Positions 55,296 to 64,000 of a stretch of 64,000 nucleotides of DNA are shown piece by piece. The translations under genes and the position numbers were made by a program. The notes beneath the pieces are model-generated. The model was not told the DNA's origin. It saw only the letters and a list, made by a program, of their open reading frames with translations, and searched no databases. Origin of the DNA: Aristolochia californica (lineage: Eukaryota; Streptophyta; Magnoliopsida; Piperales; Aristolochiaceae); contig JARWKL010000014.1 in assembly GCA_029961685.1 (NCBI GenBank), positions 836,501-900,500 of the forward strand, in the 5' to 3' direction. Position 1 is the stretch's first letter, and every line of letters starts with the position of its first letter.

Positions 55296-58200
55296 ATGTT
55301 CGCGAGAAGACCCACTTCAAAAATAGTCGCCGTCACTCTCATCTTTTCTATTTTGCTATGTTTCTGTATCTTAATCGGGGTCTCTGAGCCTCTCAACGAA
55401 GTCGATGATTTGGAAGGTCTTGAAGAGCTATTGGCAGTCGACGAAGAAGAAGAAAAGTTGCCAGACGATGGGGAGAAATTATCTGAGGCAGATATCCTGA
55501 CGAAAGCGCAAAGAATTGTTCTTCAGTTCACAAATGAAAATGCCAAGAAGGTGATCGATGGGAATGAATTTGTACTTCTCCTGGGCTATGCACCTTGGTG
55601 TCATCGAAGTGCGGAGCTAATGCCTCAGTTTGCGGAGGCTGCGACGGTTTTGAAGGAGATGGGCAGTCCTATCTTACTGGCAAAACTTGACGCTGAGCGC
55701 CACACTAAAGCGGCTTCAGTTCTAGGAATCAAAGGGTTCCCCACTTTGATACTTTACATTAATGGGAGCGCTCTACCTTATACAGGTGGATTGACTGGGT
55801 ATATACAATTTTTTTCTTTTCTAGTGTGGTTTGACTGGGTTTCATTACATTCGTTTAGTCTGGTTATAATTTGCATCGGGTTTTTCCAGATGTATGCAGG
55901 GTGTTTATAAGTCTCTTAAATTTTGATTATGATCGGTCTGATCCTGTCAGAATGAGGATGATTGAATTTAATCTCAGACGTGGTTTTTAGTCAAACTCAG
56001 GTTCTGCCAGTGTATGCATAAACTTGCATATCTTGCTATTTCAGAAGATGGCTAAGCATGTAATATCGGATAAACATATTTTACTTTACATAAATTTATC
56101 ATTGTTTACAGACCAGTAAACTTCTTATGGTACATTTTTTCTTCCTCATAATCATTTATTTACTAGTAAGCTTATCCTCATTGGAAGGCTGCGAATCATG
56201 TTTCTTGGAGCATACATTTGTAAGCATTAATATAGTCTTTGTCAGGCAAACAAACATTTGAGTTCATCCTTCTAGTGCCTTAGAAAGTTATTTTCAAAAA
56301 GTCAAATAACAGTCTTTTTTTAATGCACTTAAGAATTAAGAGGCGTTTGTTTGAATTTTCTGTTTACAAAATATTTTGATGTTATGGTGCAGAACATTTA
56401 TTTCAAATGAGCACACACTTTTGTTGTGTTTAGACAAGCAATGGTTTCCTCTTTCTGTAATCCGTAGTGTCTCAATTTTGATGTTATAAGCTGCACTCTT
56501 GATCATTCGGTGGCAATGTCTCTGGTTTTATGTTGGAGGAGTTGGCAAACAATGCACATTCTCTTAACAATCTTGCAGTTCAAATACAATATGTACTGAT
56601 GTTCTGACATTGGCTGTTCTGTTTCATTTTTTCCTTTTTTTATCATGGTTTTGGTATTTATTCAGGGACGAAATAGTAATATGGGCAAGGAAAAAAACTG
56701 GTAATCCTGTTATCAGATTATCCTCCACGACTGCAGCAGAAGAGGTTCTTAAAAAGTATCAAGTATTAGTACTTGGCCTGTTTGAGACTCTTGAGGTATT
56801 AGAACTTGTCAACATGTAAGAGTAGGATTTAATGTGCTTGGGTAATTTTTCTTTCCTTTTCAACTTCTTTCTTGGGAATTCTAAGCATACGTATTTTCTT
56901 GTTCAATGAAGAAAATACATGCTTTTAGTACCTCTAATATTATCACTTATGGAAAAGTCACAAAGACATCTTACTGTAATTTCCTTCTCATATATATTTG
57001 AGGGTATTCAAGTTCAATTAAGGCACCAGGTGTCCTTATGGTCCTTTGTGGTGTTCATGTAGCATGGCGTGTCACCTGTTCTATGTTAACTAGCTCTGGT
57101 TCTGTATGGAATTTTGGTGGTACTGCATCCCATTAGCTTGAAGAGAGTCATCCATGGTTGATGGATGTTAAGATCTGGAATATATGATTCCCCACTTAGT
57201 AGTAGATCTACTGAGTAAAATTTACCTATCAACAGATGGCTGAGATAATGCTAGTTGATTTGGTTGGTTCTCCCAAGTGATTGTCCACAGAATGTCAACT
57301 TTATGTGAGCCATTATTTTCATCCTTAGCTATTCATAAATGGGTCTGATTGCCTGATGTTTTATTTCAGCCTTTATAAAAGACCTATCATATGCCGTTCT
57401 TGGTGTTGCATCATTTTCTTTTTATACATCTCTGGAAGACTGAATTGGATCTTTACATCAATTTCTTTTGATATATCTCTGGACGACTGTCGTGGATCTA
57501 TACATCATTTTCTTTTTATATATCTCTGGACAACTGACATGGATCTAAACATCATTTTCTTTTTATATATCTGTGGGCAACTGATACATAGTTTATGTTG
57601 AATTTTTAGGCCCACTCGTGGCCCACTATTGATTTTGCCCAATCTTGATTTAAGCAGATCGCTATAGTGGGCATGAGAGTACAATTTATTACTTTATTGG
57701 AACAGTTTATGATTTGGAGATGATTTTACTGGCTTTGTTTTCTTGTAGGGATCCAGCTATGAAGAATTTGTGAAAGTAGCAACTGCTACTAATGAAATTC
57801 AGTTTGTTGTTACTAGCAATCCTGAGGTTGCTGCAGTTCTTTTCCCTGATTTAAAATCAAAGGATAGTTTCATTGGTCTTGTCAAAAAAGAGCCTGAGCA
57901 GTATGTGCCATATGGTAAGTCCTTTTATCCATTTGCTTCATATGGCATTGTGCATTCTGATAAGGATTTAGACGGGTATGAGAGCTTGATTTTTCTGTTT
58001 GCATTCTTTAGCACCTGTCTGTGTGGCCTTGAAGCTGGGTAGGTATTCTAGTTCATGCAAGTCAAGGAAAAGCCCAGCATAAATTTTTGTGAAGGCTGTT
58101 GTAACAGTATGATTGAAAATTTGTCTGTTTTGTCAAGTTCATTAGACCTCTCAAGTAGGGATGCTTGGAATAAAGAAGGCACACAGAGCCACCTTTTTTT

Positions 58201-61200
58201 GAATCCTTGTGTATCTTTTGCATTCCGTTCAAAAAGGTTTTTTGTTTTTATATTAGCTCCTCTCTCTCTTTTTAAATATCATTACCAGTATCTACAGTGG
58301 CCCAGTTTGAAAAAGGTTTTTTCTATCCTTAGTAATTACTCATTGAACTTGAAGTGCATGTCTTTTTATTTATTGATATTTTTTTTGCTTGGATTCTTCA
58401 GAAAATACTTTTGAAGAAGGTAAAATTTTAGAGTTTGTGGAGTATAACAAGTTCCCTCTAGTGACTACACTCACTGAGCTTAATTCCCTAAGAGTCTACT
58501 CTAGCCCCGTGAAACTCCAGGTACTCCACCTATTGCTTTGTGTATACTGTGTTCTCTTACTTCGTATCAGAAGCCACAGGTCTCAACAGCGCCAGATCTG
58601 CATCCTACTGAACCTGAAGAACTTGCATGCTCTCTTCCAGGTATTTGTTTTTGCGGAAGCTGATGATCTGAAAGACCTGCTTGTGCCTCTTCAAGATGTT
58701 GCTCGAAAATTTAAATCAAAGGTATTATATTCGATTACTAGATCGAAGTCTGTGGCAACAATTTAGGTCGCTTTATTGTAGTTGATTGTATACAATGTCT
58801 AGTTTGCTTCTATCTTATTTACTTGGTTGAAGATGATTTACATAATCTGTCTTCAACTTGGTGCAGATAATGTTTGTATTTGTTGATTTGAAGGACGATA
58901 ACCTTGCAAAACCCTTTTTGACTTTGTTTGGGCTTGAACCGGAAGATCCTCTTGTGACTGCTTTTGATAATGCTATTGGCTCAAAGTATTTGTTAGAGTC
59001 AGCTCCTACAGCAAGCAATTTGAAAGTAACTTCTTTCCTTGTGACTTCATTATTAAATATAATACTTACCGCTAAGATTCTCAAGATCACTTGTGCGGTT
59101 CTTCTAGGAATTTTGTTCAAAGCTGCTGCAGGGTACCCTCCCGCCTTATTACAAATCAGATCCAATACCGGATACTGTACGTACACTTTTAATTTTTTTT
59201 TCAGAGGGAGATTCCAGAGTTATTCATTTGATGATTTTTTTTTGAAATTGTTTGTCATTTGCTTAACATTACAGAAAGGAATTGTGAAGGCTGTCGTTGG
59301 GAGAACATTTGATACGCTGGTTCTTAACAGTTCTGAGAATGTTCTTCTAGAGGTTTGCATGTTATCTGAAAACTTTTCTAACTTACTTTTTGTTTTGTAA
59401 ATGATAAAGAAAGGAACTTTTTAACTTTATTTTCTGATGATATTATCTGAAATATTTTTATGTGAATTGCTTGGAAATGTAAGGTATCCACACCCTGGTG
59501 CATCACCTGTGAGACGACAACCAAACAAATAGAAAAACTGGCCAAACACTTCCAAGGACTAGATACTCTTACTTTTGCTAGAATTGATGCTTCTTCAAAC
59601 GAACATCCGAAATTGGAGGTACATGATTCTGACTTGGAACATTGATGACCTTATTTGAAGTGTTTTAAAATGTAATATCACGAAGCTTACATTATCTATT
59701 GTCATGAACTAACTCAAATTTTCTTGTAAACAAAAACTGTTACTTTTGAAAAACATTAAGGTAATAATATTTCAGAATCTGAATACCAACTTGATTAGGG
59801 GTGGGCACGGGTCAGGTTTACCAAAACCCAAACCCGAATACGATCTCTGACCCGGAAACCTGAATCCAAAAAAACCCAGAAGAAACCTGAATCGTCAAAC
59901 CCGACCCCGACCCAATCACCACCATTGTAACCCCGTCCCCGCCCCATTCCCATAAACCCGAATCGTCCCCGCCCCATCCCCGTAAACCCCACCCGTCTTA
60001 ATCCCGTTTTATATCTCTGTCTCATAAGTGGGCTGGGTTCGGGTTGGGTTTGAGAAAACTCGTCCCCGACCCAAAACCCGGCAGGTATTTGCCGCACCCC
60101 GTCCCCGACCTGTGGGGTGAAATTAAAAACCTGAATCCGGGTTTTTCGGGTCGGGTTTCCTTAAACCCAATCCGATGTCCACCCCTAAACTTGATCCATT
60201 CCTTTGTCGGTAACAGGAAACTGATGCTTCGGTTGTTAGTCAAACAGGTCTCAACTTGGAATGCTATGGCAGAAAAAGGGGAAGATTGTAACTTCTCCAT
60301 TGATGAATTCGGTTCCATACTTTTCACTGTCTTTCCTCCTCCATCTACAGACCATTCATTTTACCCTTCTCCCTTCCCGTTGTCTCAGAAATACCAGTAA
60401 GGTGGAAAGCATCTTTCTATGAGTAGCACAGAGCAGTGCTTTAAGAGATCATTTGGCCTACAAACAAAGATAATATTGCAGTTTCTTGCAATATGTGAAA
60501 CTGGGAAGTTGGAAATTCTGAAGATATTGGGAGTAGCATCACTTGAACCACACAAGATGAGTTCGAAATCAGTTTAGCAGCTTTAAAAACTTCCCATAGT
60601 GATTATTGGACGATTAGATAAATGATCCTATTTGCCAAAAACATTTCGTTCTTGTTAAGTCAAAAGCTGCTATGCTACTTGAAAAAATAATAAAATAAAC
60701 TAAAAGCTACTGACTGGTACGAAGATTTGAAACACAAAACTATGCGTTGTTTATAACATTTCTTTAGTTGGAGTTGGCTACAAACATGATTTTTTTTTTT
60801 TTTTTGAAAATGTTGGCTAGAGACTTGATTTACAGCTGATCAATCAACTTTTTTAAAGGATTAGAAGTACCTGAAGTTCTGACATGTGCTTAACCTGCGG
60901 AGCATTTTTTCCCATTTTGATTCAGCGTATGAATAGTTTCTAGTTTACACTCTTTAAAGTTTAGGAGTGAAAGTATGTTGACTGCTGTTTCAACAAGCTG
61001 TCATGTTTTTATCATGGATTCCATAATTTATAATTTGAATATGTTATGAATTCCTTATATCAATACAAAATTCTAAGACAAAGATGAGTTTGCTGATTGC
61101 TCTTCACTGCTTCTAGGTTAATGACTACCCGACACTCCTGTTCTACCCATCTGGAGACAAAATGAATCCGGTAATTGTCGTGTGATGACGTATTCACTGA

Positions 61201-61374
61201 ACTTCAGCTTCTCTCAACCTCTATTTAATTGCTTGAATTGCACATGTTGCTTTGCAGATCAAACTCTCTAACAAATGGGGCTCGAAGGAGTTGGCTTCAT
61301 TCATCAAGACGAAAGTTAAAGCTGCGGAGGACAAACTGTTGGCTTCAGATCAAACAGTAAAAGATGAACTATAG
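55296..61374 (+). CDS. PDIL1-5: Protein disulfide isomerase-like, PDIL1-5/1-6 type
   Basis: Eleven exons join in frame: 55296-55798, 56666-56795, 57749-57914, 58402-58520, 58641-58721, 58867-59025, 59108-59176, 59275-59352, 59484-59618, 61117-61170 and 61258-61374, giving 536 aa, as in the Arabidopsis pair PDIL1-5 and PDIL1-6. Layout: a hydrophobic signal anchor at residues 8-31, an acidic stretch at 33-60, thioredoxin domain a with [13 protein letters not shown] around C102, two redox-inactive b-type domains ([53 protein letters not shown]) and domain a' with TPWCITC (C441, C444). The first site has lost its second cysteine (CHRS), and the second is CITC instead of CGHC, so strong oxidase or isomerase activity is unlikely; the same pattern is known in Arabidopsis. 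No KDEL end: the tail is TVKDEL, which in fact ends DEL preceded by K, an ER-retrieval signal. Intron 9 holds a hAT MITE. Confidence 0.95.
57411..57595. repeat. 47-base tandem repeat, about four copies, in PDI-like intron 2
   Basis: Copies start at about 57411, 57458, 57505 and 57552. Each has CATCATTTTCTTTTTATA, then ATCTCTGGA.AACTG and ..TGGATCT.. with few differences. It sits inside an intron and creates spurious open frames. Confidence 0.9.
59796..60187. mobile_element. hAT-superfamily MITE in PDI-like intron 9
   Basis: A 392-base insert is bounded by terminal inverted repeats, TAGGGGTGGGCA at the left and the complement of TAGGGGTGGACA at the right. It is flanked by a perfect 8-base direct repeat, AACTTGAT, at 59788-59795 and 60188-60195. 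TA..TA-type ends and an 8-base target duplication are the hallmarks of hAT transposons. The interior is rich in ACCCG/CGGGT runs and has no transposase frame, so it is non-autonomous. Intact ends suggest a comparatively young insertion. Confidence 0.92.
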
Positions 61375-62085
61375 ACCGGTGTTGACAAACCCATTTGGGG
61401 CCAAAAGGATAGAAGAAATTATGGTAGTCTGGTTTTTAGCTAGTGCTTTAACAGTGGCCTACTTACAGAGTGTACACCATTACAGGGTTAATATTTAAAT
61501 AAATAATAATGCTTAAAATAGTATTTTCTATTGATTGCTTAATACTCATACACTGACATAGCATCTATACCTATTTACCCTCAAAAGCACAAAAAATTCT
61601 GATAATTTTAGCTGAGAAAACATTTGATTCATAATCCGTATACATTTCCTGACTTTGAATACTAAACCAAGCAATGGGAGCAAAATTGGAAGGATTTCTT
61701 GGCTGTAATAGCTTAAAATATCAATTTAAAGATGGTTTATCATTTGATAATTAAAATCGTTATTGTCAATATGTAGTCAGTATTTTTAATTCCATAAATA
61801 TTAAATTCTAACTTTGAGTTTTTAATTTAAGATAAATGAAAACAATCAACAGTTGCAAAACCCAATTGGTATTTCATCAGGTTGACTGATATTACAATAT
61901 ACAAAAAATGATAGAGGTTTAGGAGAGGGATTAATAATTGAAAAATCTGAAGGGAAAGAAGATGGGAACTCGGCATAAAAACTGAAGCCGTGGTGTTTGT
62001 TGCCTTCTCTTACTTGCACAACCATCTTCACGTGGATGAGGAACCTAAAACTACCATTACTAAAGTGAAGTTGCCAGTGAAAATC
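61375..62085. other. Convergent spacer between PDI-like and PLSP1 genes
   Basis: The 3' UTRs of the two facing genes take up most of this space. It is AT-rich with no additional coding signal. Confidence 0.6.

Positions 62086-64000
<1,915 letters not shown>

Noticed and set aside
59795..60400. Three overlapping open frames around 59.8-60.4 kb on both strands
   Set aside because: Fully explained by the GC-rich hAT MITE and its flank inside an intron; the repetitive composition removes stops.

Overview
The window is nuclear DNA from a flowering plant, probably a eudicot. Genes are split by AT-rich GT-AG introns, and every recognised protein is closest to an angiosperm housekeeping family. I see no bacterial, organellar or viral genes, no CRISPR array, and no rRNA or tRNA gene. 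Exons were joined by hand from splice sites, reading-frame phase and family knowledge. No search was run, so coordinates of splice junctions are predictions, although nearly all phases close exactly.

Layout, left to right. (1) 1-2007, plus: 3' part of a DUF4378 (TRM-like) gene. (2) 3263-9710, plus: EXO84B, an exocyst subunit. (3) 11801-12184, minus: an LC8-type dynein light chain. (4) 13.6-24.1 kb, minus: a decayed La-protein-1 gene. Its first exon and promoter look normal, but the La motif and RRM1 carry frameshifts and stops. It is followed downstream by about seven degenerate tandem copies of the 3' part of the gene, four of which keep an exon for the C-terminal RRM (xRRM). (5) 25077-31242, minus: V-ATPase subunit B, 14 coding exons, 489 aa. 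(6) 33191-40339, minus: a CCDC25/NFACT-R-domain protein, six exons, 215 aa, with one GC-AG intron. (7) 42460-49090, plus: a COV/LIKE-COV membrane protein, seven exons, 264 aa. (8) 52019-53948, plus: an LEA_2 single-pass membrane protein of the companion-of-cellulose-synthase (CC) type, 308 aa. (9) 55296-61374, plus: a protein disulfide isomerase-like protein (PDIL1-5/1-6 type), 11 exons, 536 aa. (10) 62086 to beyond 64000, minus: plastidic type I signal peptidase PLSP1, with the transit-peptide end outside the window.

The genes do not form a pathway. Several serve the endomembrane system (exocyst, V-ATPase, PDI-like, COV, CC-like), but this is ordinary mixed gene order for a plant. Spaces and introns hold small repeats: a hAT-type MITE with a perfect 8-bp target duplication in the PDI gene, LINE 3' tails and local tandem duplications in CCDC25 introns, SINE-like pieces, a solo-LTR-like insert in the La array, and microsatellites.

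I found no clearly novel biological system. The observation most worth following is the La pseudogene plus its 8-kb array of repeated xRRM/3' exons: a promoter-bearing dead gene of an RNA-binding protein with reiterated copies of one RNA-binding domain.
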